Source: an uncultured Clostridia bacterium (lineage in GTDB: Bacteria; Bacillota; Clostridia; Oscillospirales; Acutalibacteraceae). From it: 44,312 nucleotides of DNA. Below are positions 1 through 7,809 of the stretch, one piece after another; the stretch's first letter is position 1, and each line of letters starts with the position of its first letter. The position numbers and the translations under genes are program-made. Location of the stretch: assembly GCA_958436475.1 (NCBI GenBank), contig CAUBKG010000009.1, positions 1 through 44,312 of the forward strand, in the 5' to 3' direction. The notes beneath the pieces are model-generated. The model was not told the DNA's origin. It made no database searches and saw only the letters and a program-made list of their open reading frames with translations.

Positions 1-76
1 CGCATTGGTATGCCTCTCCTGCAAATGGTTTTTTATAAACGCCCTTTTGAACCGGGGTTTTTCTGTCTGCTAAAAC

Positions 77-100
77 GCCGGGGGCATGTTTGCCCCCGGC
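77..100 (-). terminator. Strong GC hairpin, minus-strand terminator candidate
   Basis: A perfect 10-bp stem (GCCGGGGGCA / TGCCCCCGGC) closes a 4-nt loop. On the minus strand it is followed by a short T tract, so it would stop transcription coming from the right. It is the second of two hairpins downstream of the sugar acetyltransferase gene. Confidence 0.5.
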
Positions 101-128
101 GCCGAAAGGACTGGACCAGCCCCTTACA

Positions 129-160
129 TAAAGAAAGCGGGAGGGCCATGGGCCTCCCGC
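129..160 (-). terminator. Terminator of the sugar acetyltransferase gene
   Basis: An 8-bp GC stem (GCGGGAGG / CCTCCCGC) at 137-160 is followed on the minus strand by TTTCTTT. It lies about 200 nt past the stop codon of the minus-strand acetyltransferase. Positions 161-361 show no gene or clear site. Confidence 0.5.
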
Positions 161-361
161 TCCGGGCGGCGGAAAGGATACCGCCCCAAACCTTTCCCTC
201 GCTTTGCAGGGCGCCCCGCCTTCTCTCCGGCGCGCTTTCCGAAGCTGTTTCTCCGGCCGGGGCTTTCCTGCCGCTGATGTTATCTTACCTCATTTTTCGC
301 GCGGGCGTGTGAAAAGGATATGAAAAAACCGTGTATAAATTGTTTGGCTTCCGCTTCCGCC

Positions 362-931
362 TTAATCCTTTTTCTGTGATACCGGGCCGATCATACGGCA
401 GGGCACGCCCACTGCGACGACTCCTTCGGGGATATCCTTTGTAACCACGCTCCCCGCGCCGATTACGGAATTGGAGCCGATGGTGACGCCCGGCGTCACG
501 ATACATCCGCCGCCGAGCCAGACATTGTCTCCAATCACGATGGGCTTCGCAAATTCGAGCCCCGACCGGCGGATTTCCGGGTCTACCGGATGCCCCGCGG
601 TGAGGAGGCTGACGTTCGGGCCGATGAGCACGTCTCTTCCGATCGTGATTTTAGCGCAATCGAGCATGATGCAATTGAAATTGGCAAAAAAGCCTTCCCC
701 GATTTCAATATGGTGTCCGTATTCACAGCGGAAGGGCGTTTCGATATAAAAATTCTCCCCCGTTTTTCCCAGCAGCTTCCGGAAGAGAGCGTCTTTTTTC
801 TCATCCTCTTCCGGGCGCAGGGCGTTAATCTCATATATCAGTTCTTTTATGCGGAGTCGCTCCTGAAAAAGTTCTCCGTCTTTACTGTCGCGATAAAGCT
901 CGCCGGCAAGCATCTTTTCCCGTTCCGTCAT
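362..931 (-). CDS. Sugar O-acetyltransferase (maltose/galactoside acetyltransferase family)
   Basis: The 189-residue protein matches the usual length of maltose and galactoside O-acetyltransferases, trimeric cytoplasmic enzymes that move acetyl from acetyl-CoA to a sugar hydroxyl. The N-terminal helical segment (MTEREKMLAGELYR) is typical of the maltose acetyltransferase domain. The rest is a left-handed beta-helix of hexapeptide repeats. The conserved catalytic segment LLTAGHPVDPEIR is present, and the C-terminal VVAVGVPCRMI is the usual family end. A purine-rich GGGGAAG lies 9 nt before the ATG. The gene stands alone, divergent from the phosphonate operon. The true acceptor sugar cannot be read from the sequence. 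Confidence 0.9.
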   Translation of the reverse strand: MTEREKMLAGELYRDSKDGELFQERLRIKELIYEINALRPEEDEKKDALFRKLLGKTGENFYIETPFRCEYGHHIEIGEGFFANFNCIMLDCAKITIGRDVLIGPNVSLLTAGHPVDPEIRRSGLEFAKPIVIGDNVWLGGGCIVTPGVTIGSNSVIGAGSVVTKDIPEGVVAVGVPCRMIGPVSQKKD

Positions 932-1076
932 GTTTCATCTTCCCCTCTTCGGATATTTTGGCATCATTGTAGCACGTTCCCCCGCAGAAAAGAAGTGCCG
1001 TTTGTTGCCTTACTCGATTTGTTCTTCCGCACCGCCATATCCATTGAGAAAAAACTCTGCCGCCCCTTTAAGGCTA

Positions 1077-1105
1077 TTGACAAAACAATTTTTATTTAAT
1101 ATAGT
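1077..1105 (+). promoter_or_regulatory. Sigma-A promoter of the phosphonate operon
   Basis: TTGACA at 1077-1082 and TATAGT at 1100-1105 are separated by 17 nt, a near-consensus vegetative promoter. Transcription would start near 1112, leaving an untranslated leader of about 147 nt before the first gene. Confidence 0.8.
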
Positions 1106-1200
1106 TTTAATGAGTATTTTTACCCTCGGTGTACAAGGGGATCCATTGATCAGAATTTCGACCTTATTTTTAATGCTTGCAGCGGTATCGTATATTTCTT

Positions 1201-1224
1201 TCTCCCGTCCGGGCGGACGGGAGA
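1201..1224 (+). promoter_or_regulatory. Perfect hairpin in the phosphonate operon leader
   Basis: TCTCCCGTCC and GGACGGGAGA form a perfect 10-bp stem with loop GGGC, between the promoter and the ribosome binding site of the first gene. No T run follows, so it is not a simple terminator. It may protect the 5' end or act in attenuation; function is inferred only. Confidence 0.6.
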
Positions 1225-1258
1225 ACTTCTGTCTGCAGCAGGAAGGGACCGAGCCTTT

Positions 1259-1984
1259 ATGAAAGCACTGATTCTAAACTCCGGGATGGGAAGCCGGATG
1301 GGGGCCCTCATCAAAGAGCATCCCAAATGCATGACGAACGTGACCGAAGCCGATACCATACTGAGCATGCAGCTAAAGCTGCTCAGCCGCGCGGGTATCC
1401 GCGAGGTGGTGATGACCACCGGACTGTTCGACGGGATATTGACCGAATACTGCGAATCCCTTGGGCTGCCGCTTCAGTTCACCTTTGTGAAAAACCCGGT
1501 GTACGCCACCACCAATTATATTTACTCTATTTTCCTCGCAAGGGAGCATCTGAAGGACGATATCCTCCTCATGCACGGCGACCTGGTATTTGAAGAATCC
1601 GTTCTGCACGACCTGCTCGTCTCGGATAGCAGCTGCATGGCGGTGAGCTCTACCCTGCCGCTTCCGGAAAAGGATTTCAAGGCGGTGGTGCGGGGCGGCC
1701 GCGTCGAAAAGGTCGGCATCGAATTTTTTGAAGACGCCGTAACGGCCCAGCCCCTTTATCGGCTTCAAAAGAAGGACTGGCTCGTATGGCTCGCGCGTAT
1801 CGCCTCGTTCTGCGAAGCGGGCGAGGTAAAATGCTATGCGGAAAACGCTTTGAACGAGGTTTCCGGCGCGTGCGCCGTGTATGCTCTCGATGTTAAAAAC
1901 AGGCTGTGCAATGAAATCGACACTGCGGAAGATTTGAAGGCGGTCAGCAAGCGCGTGGTGCAGCTGGGCGCCGGCTCATTTTAA
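1259..1984 (+). CDS. GT-A-fold nucleotidyltransferase, probable phosphonate (CMP-forming) activating enzyme
   Basis: The 241-residue protein begins MKALILNSGMGSRMG, the nucleotide-binding loop of the NTP_transferase/MobA-like family, followed by the lysine-containing HPKCM and a metal-binding MHGDLVF segment (about residues 104-110). Related proteins include choline-phosphate and sugar-1-phosphate nucleotidyltransferases. PntC-type cytidylyltransferases found beside PEP mutase genes convert a phosphonate and CTP to a CMP-phosphonate. Being first in an operon with PEP mutase makes that role the best inference here. GGAAGGG lies upstream of the chosen ATG, and the next gene follows 39 nt later. 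The substrate could be 2-hydroxyethylphosphonate rather than 2-aminoethylphosphonate because no transaminase gene is present. Choline-phosphate as substrate is not excluded. Confidence 0.8.
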   Translation: MKALILNSGMGSRMGALIKEHPKCMTNVTEADTILSMQLKLLSRAGIREVVMTTGLFDGILTEYCESLGLPLQFTFVKNPVYATTNYIYSIFLAREHLKDDILLMHGDLVFEESVLHDLLVSDSSCMAVSSTLPLPEKDFKAVVRGGRVEKVGIEFFEDAVTAQPLYRLQKKDWLVWLARIASFCEAGEVKCYAENALNEVSGACAVYALDVKNRLCNEIDTAEDLKAVSKRVVQLGAGSF

Positions 1985-2023
1985 AATACATTCTGTTGTA
2001 TAAAAGGGTAAGGAGAAAGAAAC

Positions 2024-3334
2024 ATGGAACAAAAGGAAAAGGTCGTTTATATGTGCTTCAGCACGGATATCATCCATGACGGCCACATTACAATCATCGA
2101 TCGGGCCGCGAAGCTCGGAAGGGTCGTCATCGGCGTGCTGTCCGACGAGGCGGTCACCAGCTACAAACGGTACCCGATCCAGCAGTATGAAGAGCGAGCC
2201 AACATCATCCGCCACATTTCCGGCGTCAGCGAGGTGATCGAGCAGAAAGAGCTGAGCTATGCGGAAAACCTCCGCCGCGTAAAGCCCGACTACGTGGTGC
2301 ATGGAGACGATTGGAAATACGGCTTTCAGCAGCCTATCCGCCAGGAGGTCATCGATATCCTGAGCGAATACGGCGGCGAGCTGGTGGAATTCCCATACAG
2401 CAACAGCGGTGTTTACGCCACGCTCGACCGGCGCGCGCGGGAGCAGCTTTCTGTTCCGGAGGTGCGGCGGGCAAGGCTCAAGCGCCTCATTTCCATGAAG
2501 GGCTGCATAAACGCCATCGAGGCGCACAGCGGTATTACCGGCCTGATCGCGGAGAAGACCACCGTTCTGCAGGACGGTAAGACCTATCAGTTCGACGCTA
2601 TGTGGGTGAGCTCCCTGTGCGATTCCACCGCCAAGGGCAAGCCGGATATCGAGCTTGTGGATATGTCTTCCCGTTTCCGCACCATCGACGATATCATGGA
2701 GGTCACCACCAAGCCGATCATTTTCGACGGCGACACCGGCGGTCTGACCGAGCATTTTGTTTACACGGTCAAGAGCCTCGAGCGCATGGGCGTTTCGATG
2801 ATTATCATTGAAGACAAAACCGGCCTCAAGAAGAATTCCCTTTTCGGTACCGAGGTGGATCAGACGCAGGATACCATCGAAAACTTCAGCGCGAAGATCC
2901 GCGCGGGTAAAATGGCCCAGAAAACAAAGGACTTCATGATCGTTGCCCGCATCGAAAGCCTGATCCTCGAACGCGGCATGGAAGATGCCCTCACCCGCGC
3001 CTTTGCCTTTGTGGAAGCGGGAGCGGACGGCATCATGATCCACAGCCGCCGGAAGGAACCGGATGAAATTTTCGAATTCGTGGAAAAATTCCGCGCGAAA
3101 GACAGCTCCACCCCCATCGTGGTGGTTCCCACCTCCTTCAACACGGTGACCGAGGAGGAATTCAAAAAACGCGGCGTGAACGTGGTGATCTATGCGAACC
3201 AGCTCACGAGAAGCGGCTTCCCCGCCATGAAAAAGACGGCTGAAACGATTCTCCAAAACCACCGCGCCAAGGAAGCGGACGATATGTGTATGTCCATTAA
3301 GGAAATCCTGACTCTGATCCCGGAAGATTATTGA
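2024..3334 (+). CDS. aepX: Cytidylyltransferase-like domain fused to phosphoenolpyruvate mutase
   Basis: PEP mutase rearranges phosphoenolpyruvate to phosphonopyruvate, the committed carbon-phosphorus bond-forming step. The signature EDKTGLKKNS lies at residues 263-272, and the TIM-barrel runs from about residue 150 to 430. Residues 1-140 form a separate Rossmann nucleotidyltransferase domain with the HDGH version of the HxGH motif at 18-21 and a VVHGDDW segment. The 436-residue length fits this fused architecture, known from several bacteria; stand-alone PEP mutases are about 300 residues. AAGGAG precedes the ATG. The gene is followed after 27 nt by the alcohol dehydrogenase. The PEP mutase call is secure; the nucleotide and acceptor used by the N-terminal domain are not known from sequence. 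Confidence 0.93.
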   Translation: MEQKEKVVYMCFSTDIIHDGHITIIDRAAKLGRVVIGVLSDEAVTSYKRYPIQQYEERANIIRHISGVSEVIEQKELSYAENLRRVKPDYVVHGDDWKYGFQQPIRQEVIDILSEYGGELVEFPYSNSGVYATLDRRAREQLSVPEVRRARLKRLISMKGCINAIEAHSGITGLIAEKTTVLQDGKTYQFDAMWVSSLCDSTAKGKPDIELVDMSSRFRTIDDIMEVTTKPIIFDGDTGGLTEHFVYTVKSLERMGVSMIIIEDKTGLKKNSLFGTEVDQTQDTIENFSAKIRAGKMAQKTKDFMIVARIESLILERGMEDALTRAFAFVEAGADGIMIHSRRKEPDEIFEFVEKFRAKDSSTPIVVVPTSFNTVTEEEFKKRGVNVVIYANQLTRSGFPAMKKTAETILQNHRAKEADDMCMSIKEILTLIPEDY

Positions 3335-3361
3335 CGCTGATAGAAAAGGGAGGCCTGCCTC

Positions 3362-4480
3362 ATGAAACAGAATATCCTATTTGCCACGGAACATTATGCC
3401 GAGCTCGACCGGTATTTTAAAGAAAACGGCATCCGTAAATTCCTGCTCGTGTGCGATTCTTCCCTTCCTTTTCTGAAGATAAACGAATATTTCAGCACGC
3501 TTTCCGAACGCACGGGCGTTTCATTCGTCCCCTTTTCCGATTTTAGGCCCAATCCGCTCTATGAATCGGTGGTGGAAGGGGTAAACGTCTTCCGCGAAGG
3601 GCGTTGCGATGCCATCGCCGCCGTCGGCGGCGGCTCGGCGATGGACGTTGCAAAGTGCATCAAGCTCTATGCAACGCTCGACCCATCGGAAAATTATCTC
3701 AAACAGGAAATCGTGTCTAACGCCATCCCCCTGCTCGCCATGCCCACCACCGCGGGGACGGGCAGCGAATCCACCCGGTTCGCAGTGGTGTATTATAACG
3801 GCGAAAAGCAGTCGGTCGCCCACGAAAGCTGCATCCCCTCCACCGTTTTGCTGGACCCGGGCGCGCTCGCAACGCTTCCGGCCTACCAGAAAAAAGCCAC
3901 CATGATGGACGCGCTCTGCCATTCCATCGAATCCTTCTGGTCGGTCAATTCCACGGAGGAGAGCAGGCGGTATTCCGAGGCCGGCATCCAAGGCGTAATG
4001 GAGCATATGGAAGGCTATCTTTCCAATACGGGCGAAGGCAATAAAAACATGCTCCTCGCCGCCAATTCCGCCGGCAGGGCCATCAATATCACCGAGACTA
4101 CCGCCTGCCATGCCATGAGCTATAAAATCACGAGCCTTTACGGTATTGCCCACGGGCACAGCGCGGCCATCTGCCTGCCTCACGTGTGGCGGTTCATGCT
4201 TTCGCATCCGGACCAGTGCGCGGACAGCCGCGGCTGGAACGCCGTGCAGGATGCCTTTTGTAAGATTGCGCACTGCATGGGGGCTTCCTCCCCGGAAGAA
4301 GCGGTAGAGGCTTTTGAAGGCCTTCTCAAAAGGCTGGAGCTGAACCCGCCCGCTCCCCGGCCCGGGGATTTGGAGCTGCTCGCGTCCTCCGTGAACCCGG
4401 TTCGGCTGAAAAACAACCCCGTAACGCTCCGCGAAAAGGATTTATACGAATTATACCGCCAGATCCTTTCCGTTTCCTGA
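3362..4480 (+). CDS. Iron-containing alcohol dehydrogenase, probable phosphonoacetaldehyde reductase
   Basis: This is a 372-residue group III (iron-dependent) alcohol dehydrogenase. GGGSAMDVAK is the NAD(P)-binding loop. The expected metal ligands are D183, H187, H250 and H264; their spacing matches characterised family members such as FucO. Lying between PEP mutase and phosphonopyruvate decarboxylase, it most likely reduces phosphonoacetaldehyde to 2-hydroxyethylphosphonate, as the PhpC-type reductases do in phosphinothricin and related pathways. GGGAGG lies just before the ATG. The operon encodes no aminotransferase, which supports the alcohol rather than the amine product. The substrate is inferred from context. 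Confidence 0.88.
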   Translation: MKQNILFATEHYAELDRYFKENGIRKFLLVCDSSLPFLKINEYFSTLSERTGVSFVPFSDFRPNPLYESVVEGVNVFREGRCDAIAAVGGGSAMDVAKCIKLYATLDPSENYLKQEIVSNAIPLLAMPTTAGTGSESTRFAVVYYNGEKQSVAHESCIPSTVLLDPGALATLPAYQKKATMMDALCHSIESFWSVNSTEESRRYSEAGIQGVMEHMEGYLSNTGEGNKNMLLAANSAGRAINITETTACHAMSYKITSLYGIAHGHSAAICLPHVWRFMLSHPDQCADSRGWNAVQDAFCKIAHCMGASSPEEAVEAFEGLLKRLELNPPAPRPGDLELLASSVNPVRLKNNPVTLREKDLYELYRQILSVS

Positions 4481-4503
4481 ATTCGCTTGGAAGGAGAAAA
4501 AAC

Positions 4504-5625
4504 ATGGATGTGAAAACCTTTGTGGAACTGACCGGCGCGGAATTTTTCACCGGCGTTCCAGATTCCCAGCTGAAAGCGCTCTGCAACTACCTGTACTCCA
4601 CATACGGCATTTCAGATAAGCATATCATCGCCGCAAATGAGGGGAACTGCACCGCCCTCGCCGCCGGATACCATTTGGCAACGGGAAAAATCCCGCTCGT
4701 GTATATGCAGAACAGCGGCCTCGGCAACATCATCAATCCCGTGGCCTCCCTGCTGAACGACAAGGTCTATGCCATTCCCTGCATCTTCGTGGTGGGCTGG
4801 CGCGGCGAACCCGGCGTGCACGACGAGCCCCAGCATATCTACCAGGGCGAAGTCACCGTGAAGCTCTTAGAGGATATGGATATCAAAACCTTTATCATCG
4901 GGAAGGATACCGCCGCCGGCGATATCCGGCAGGCCATGCAAAGCTTTGCACCGCTTCTGGAGGCGGGAAAAAGCGTTGCGTTCGTCGTCCGCAAGGGGGC
5001 GCTCTCCTTCGACGGCAAGGTCGCCTATCAAAACGGAAACACCATGGTGCGCGAAGAGATCATCCGCCACATCACAAAGGCGACCGGCGAGGACGTGATC
5101 GTTTCCACCACCGGCAAGGCCAGCCGCGAGCTGTTTGAAATCCGCACCGCGAACGGCCAGAGCCACGGGCTCGATTTCCTCACCGTGGGCTCCATGGGCC
5201 ACAGCAGCTCCATTGCCCTCGGCGTTGCCCTCCATAAGCCGCACACAAAGGTGTGGTGCATCGATGGGGACGGCGCGGCGCTCATGCATATGGGAGCCAT
5301 GGCCGTGCTGGGCAGCAAAAAGCCCTCGAATCTCGTGCATATCGTCATCAACAACGGCGCGCATGAAACGGTCGGCGGGCAGCCCACCGTGATGGCGGGC
5401 GTGGACCTTCCGCAGGTGGCGCTCGGCTGCGGCTACCCGAAGGCGGTCTCTGTGGATTCTTTCGAGGCGCTCGACCGCGAATTGAAGCTGGCGAAGGAGT
5501 CTGATACCCTGACTTTGCTGGAAGTGAAATGCTCCATCGGCGCAAGGGAGGACCTCGGTCGCCCCACTACTCCGGCCCGCCAAAATAAAGAGGATTTTAT
5601 GGCCTACCTCAAAACGCTGGATTAA
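4504..5625 (+). CDS. aepY: Phosphonopyruvate decarboxylase
   Basis: A 373-residue thiamine-diphosphate enzyme, the usual length for phosphonopyruvate decarboxylase, which converts phosphonopyruvate to phosphonoacetaldehyde and CO2 and so pulls the unfavourable PEP mutase reaction forward. The N-terminus has the family-typical FFTGVPDSQLKALCNYL, and the pyrimidine-binding part carries the glutamate of ANEGNC. The C-terminal half has the ThDP/Mg motif beginning GDGAALM and ending VINNGAHET. AAGGAG precedes the ATG. It is the last gene of the operon and is followed within 14 nt by a strong terminator. Confidence 0.95.
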   Translation: MDVKTFVELTGAEFFTGVPDSQLKALCNYLYSTYGISDKHIIAANEGNCTALAAGYHLATGKIPLVYMQNSGLGNIINPVASLLNDKVYAIPCIFVVGWRGEPGVHDEPQHIYQGEVTVKLLEDMDIKTFIIGKDTAAGDIRQAMQSFAPLLEAGKSVAFVVRKGALSFDGKVAYQNGNTMVREEIIRHITKATGEDVIVSTTGKASRELFEIRTANGQSHGLDFLTVGSMGHSSSIALGVALHKPHTKVWCIDGDGAALMHMGAMAVLGSKKPSNLVHIVINNGAHETVGGQPTVMAGVDLPQVALGCGYPKAVSVDSFEALDRELKLAKESDTLTLLEVKCSIGAREDLGRPTTPARQNKEDFMAYLKTLD

Positions 5626-5638
5626 ATGATAACGCACC

Positions 5639-5673
5639 AAAGCCCATGGCAAAGCATGCCATGGGCTTTTTTT
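5639..5673 (+). terminator. Terminator of the phosphonate operon
   Basis: A perfect 13-bp stem (AAAGCCCATGGCA / TGCCATGGGCTTT) with a 5-nt loop runs into a T tract. It ends the operon, so no lipid or glycan transferase for the activated phosphonate is co-transcribed. Positions 5674-5816 show no further feature. Confidence 0.9.
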
Positions 5674-5816
5674 GCGCTTTTCAGATGTGGCGGAAGCCCG
5701 TTAAGAAAGGCGCCTGAGAAGCGGCCTTGTTTCTGCCGGATGAATCCGAATACCGGCATATTCCAAGCCTCCGGGCGCGAAAGCGCGGAACGCCTCTATC
5801 GGATGCTATATACCTA

Positions 5817-5848
5817 TTGACAACTTATATTATACGCTGTATAATATA
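5817..5848 (+). promoter_or_regulatory. Promoter plus palindromic operator of the padR operon
   Basis: TTGACA (5817-5822) and TATAAT (5840-5845) are perfect consensus with a 17-nt spacer. A perfect dyad, TATATTATAC-gct-GTATAATATA (5826-5848), covers the distal spacer and the whole -10 box. Its position is ideal for repression by the PadR protein encoded directly downstream; autoregulation is typical of PadR proteins. Confidence 0.85.
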
Positions 5849-5880
5849 TTCAAACAAATAACATAAAGGAGGAAGGAACC

Positions 5881-6207
5881 ATGGTCTTTTCCATCGGCAG
5901 CAGCCTGCTGGATGCATTGGTCTTAGCCGTCCTCTCGCAGGAAGACGCCTATGGCTACCTGCTGACGCAGCGCGCCAGGGAGCGCATGGAGATATCTGAT
6001 TCCACGCTGTATCCCGTGCTGCGCCGCCTTCAGAAGAACGGCGCGCTGACCGCCTATGACCAGCCCTACGGGGGGCGCAACCGCCGCTATTACTCCATCA
6101 CCCCCGAAGGGCGCGAGCTGCTCGAGGGCTATAAAAGCGAATGGCTCGAGTATAAACAAGCGGTGGAACATATTCTGTTTGGAGGGTCGCACCATGACGA
6201 AGCATGA
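5881..6207 (+). CDS. PadR family transcriptional repressor
   Basis: The 108-residue protein has the PadR winged helix: LDALVLAVLSQEDAYGYLLTQ, then STLYPVLRRLQKNG and the wing GGRNRRYYSITPEG. The short C-terminal helix is characteristic of subfamily-2 PadR dimers. AAAGGAGGAAGG precedes the ATG. The gene overlaps the next by 14 nt, so the two are translationally coupled. PadR with DUF1700 and DUF4097 proteins is a recurrent Firmicutes operon, often linked to envelope stress. It probably binds the palindrome over its own promoter. Confidence 0.93.
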   Translation: MVFSIGSSLLDALVLAVLSQEDAYGYLLTQRARERMEISDSTLYPVLRRLQKNGALTAYDQPYGGRNRRYYSITPEGRELLEGYKSEWLEYKQAVEHILFGGSHHDEA

Positions 6208-6790
6208 GTTTTTACAGCGCCTGGAACAGGGCCTGCAGGGGCTTTCCCCTGAGGACCGGGAGGACGCTCTCGCCTATTACCGTGATTTTCTCGAAGAAGC
6301 CGGGCCCGAACGGGAGGAAGAAGTTCTCCAAAGCTTTGGAGACCCCTCTCCCCTCTGCGCGCAGATTAAAGCCGAGGCCGCGGCAAAGCAGCTCGCCGAA
6401 GCCCCCTCCGGCACGCACGGCAGCCTGCGCGTTATTTTCCTCACCATCGGCGCCGTCTTTGCAGCGCCGGTAGCGCTCCCGCTTGCTCTTGCGGCGGTAA
6501 TTGTGGTCATGGCCCTGATCATCTGCATTTTTTCCGTATTTCTGGCTGTGTGGGCGGCGGCTGTCGGCTCCGGCCTCATGGGGCTCGCGGCCATTGCCGT
6601 ATCGCTTCCCGCCTTTTCCCTCGGGATCTGGGAAGGAATTCTCCTGCTCGGCGCCGGCATTGCGGCCGCTTCTCTCGGAACGCTCATTATGGCGCCTTCC
6701 GTCACCTTTGCGCGGTTCTGCTTCCGTAAGCTCGCGCTCTGCTTCAGTCACACTGTGTTGAGGAGGAAAAAAAGCCATGAAGAAAAATAA
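6194..6790 (+). CDS. DUF1700 (HAAS domain) membrane protein
   Basis: The start chosen is the ATG at 6194, which gives the family-typical N-terminus MTKHEFLQRLEQGLQGLSPE and sits behind GGAGGG inside the padR end. The 198-residue protein has a soluble helical HAAS domain (residues 1-65, with EDALAYYRDFLEEAGPE), followed by about three hydrophobic segments rich in Ala, Leu and Ile. The C-terminus is basic (RRKKSHEEK). HAAS-domain proteins are usually encoded next to PadR regulators and are thought to be membrane partners of them. The stop overlaps the next start by 14 nt. Confidence 0.88.
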   Translation: MTKHEFLQRLEQGLQGLSPEDREDALAYYRDFLEEAGPEREEEVLQSFGDPSPLCAQIKAEAAAKQLAEAPSGTHGSLRVIFLTIGAVFAAPVALPLALAAVIVVMALIICIFSVFLAVWAAAVGSGLMGLAAIAVSLPAFSLGIWEGILLLGAGIAAASLGTLIMAPSVTFARFCFRKLALCFSHTVLRRKKSHEEK

Positions 6791-7730
6791 AACGCTCCGG
6801 ATCACCCTGGTTTCCACCGCCTGCCTCCTTTTCGGCGTGCTGCTCGCCCTGCTCGGCTATTCTCACGACGCTCGCGGCGTTTACTGGAGTAAAACCGGCC
6901 TGCATTCCGCTGCAAACCAGACGAAAATCACCCTGCAGCTGAATGATGTGAACAGCATTTTTGCCGACCTTGCCGACTGCAGCATTGAACTCATCCCCTC
7001 CGATCATTTTTACCTCGAGTATTCGAAGGATGCGCCTCATTCCCTCACACGCGCCGAGGTGGAAGGCGGCACGCTTTATCTCGAAGGCAGCTCCGGGCTG
7101 AGCTTTAATTTCCTTTTTACAGCCGAATCGCCCGTGCGGCTTTATTATCCGGTAAACGCCATGCTGGACAAGGTTTCTATCAAAACAAGCTCCGGAAGCG
7201 TGAGAGCAGAACATGTAAACTCGAATTCTTTTTATGTAAACGGCCTCGAAATCAACTGTACCAGCGGTTCGGTTCACCTCAGCGGGGTGGCTGCGGGGAA
7301 GGCCTCCGTGAAAACCTCTTCCGGTTCCATCCGCATGGAACAGTGCTCCTTTGAAACGCTTGAATGCCGCGCTTCTTCCGGAAGCATCACCGGCTCCGGG
7401 GTGAAGGGCGCGCTCGACTGCTCCGCTTCGAGCGGCAGCATCCGGCTGGAGGATATCACCACCCCCTCCCTTTCCCTTTCGGCCAGCTCCGGAAGCATCC
7501 GGGCACAGGGCGTCTGCACCGGGGAGAGCGAGCTGAAAGCCACCTCCGGCAGCGTCCGCTTTATAAACCATGTGCCGCTCGGCTCCTGCAGCTACCGGCT
7601 GGAGGCCACCTCCGGCAGCTGCCGCGTAAACGACGGCCGCGCGCCCAACTTTGCCGAACGGGCCGGCTCTGTCAATCAGGTCACCATGAGCGCCACCTCC
7701 GGCAGCGTCCGCCTCTATCTCGACGATTGA
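6777..7730 (+). CDS. DUF4097 beta-solenoid putative surface protein
   Basis: The 317-residue protein has a hydrophobic N-terminal segment (residues 7-25) that could be a signal anchor. A repetitive beta-strand domain follows, in which SGS or a close variant recurs about nine times roughly every 20 residues (for example KTSSGSVRAE, KTSSGSIRME, SASSGSIRLE, EATSGSCRVN). This is the DUF4097 'putative adhesin' pattern, expected to fold as a beta-helix outside the membrane. AGGAGG precedes the ATG. It ends the padR operon and probably works with the DUF1700 protein at the envelope; the ligand is unknown. Confidence 0.85.
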   Translation: MKKNKTLRITLVSTACLLFGVLLALLGYSHDARGVYWSKTGLHSAANQTKITLQLNDVNSIFADLADCSIELIPSDHFYLEYSKDAPHSLTRAEVEGGTLYLEGSSGLSFNFLFTAESPVRLYYPVNAMLDKVSIKTSSGSVRAEHVNSNSFYVNGLEINCTSGSVHLSGVAAGKASVKTSSGSIRMEQCSFETLECRASSGSITGSGVKGALDCSASSGSIRLEDITTPSLSLSASSGSIRAQGVCTGESELKATSGSVRFINHVPLGSCSYRLEATSGSCRVNDGRAPNFAERAGSVNQVTMSATSGSVRLYLDD

Positions 7731-7763
7731 CCCATCCTCCTTTTCTCCCCTGCAATGCGCAGC

Positions 7764-7796
7764 AATCCGCCCGCCGAAAAGCCGGGCGGATTTTCA
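7764..7796. terminator. Bidirectional terminator between the padR operon and EFR1 gene
   Basis: AATCCGCCCG and CGGGCGGATT pair perfectly around a GC/A-rich loop, with TTTTC on the plus side. It separates two convergent units. Confidence 0.75.
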
Positions 7797-7809
7797 TTTC
7801 TCTTTCCGA

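Noticed and set aside
1976..3262. Long minus-strand frame opposite the PEP mutase gene
   Set aside because: It is a His/Asp/Gly-rich antisense shadow of a well-supported enzyme gene in GC-rich DNA, with no family match.
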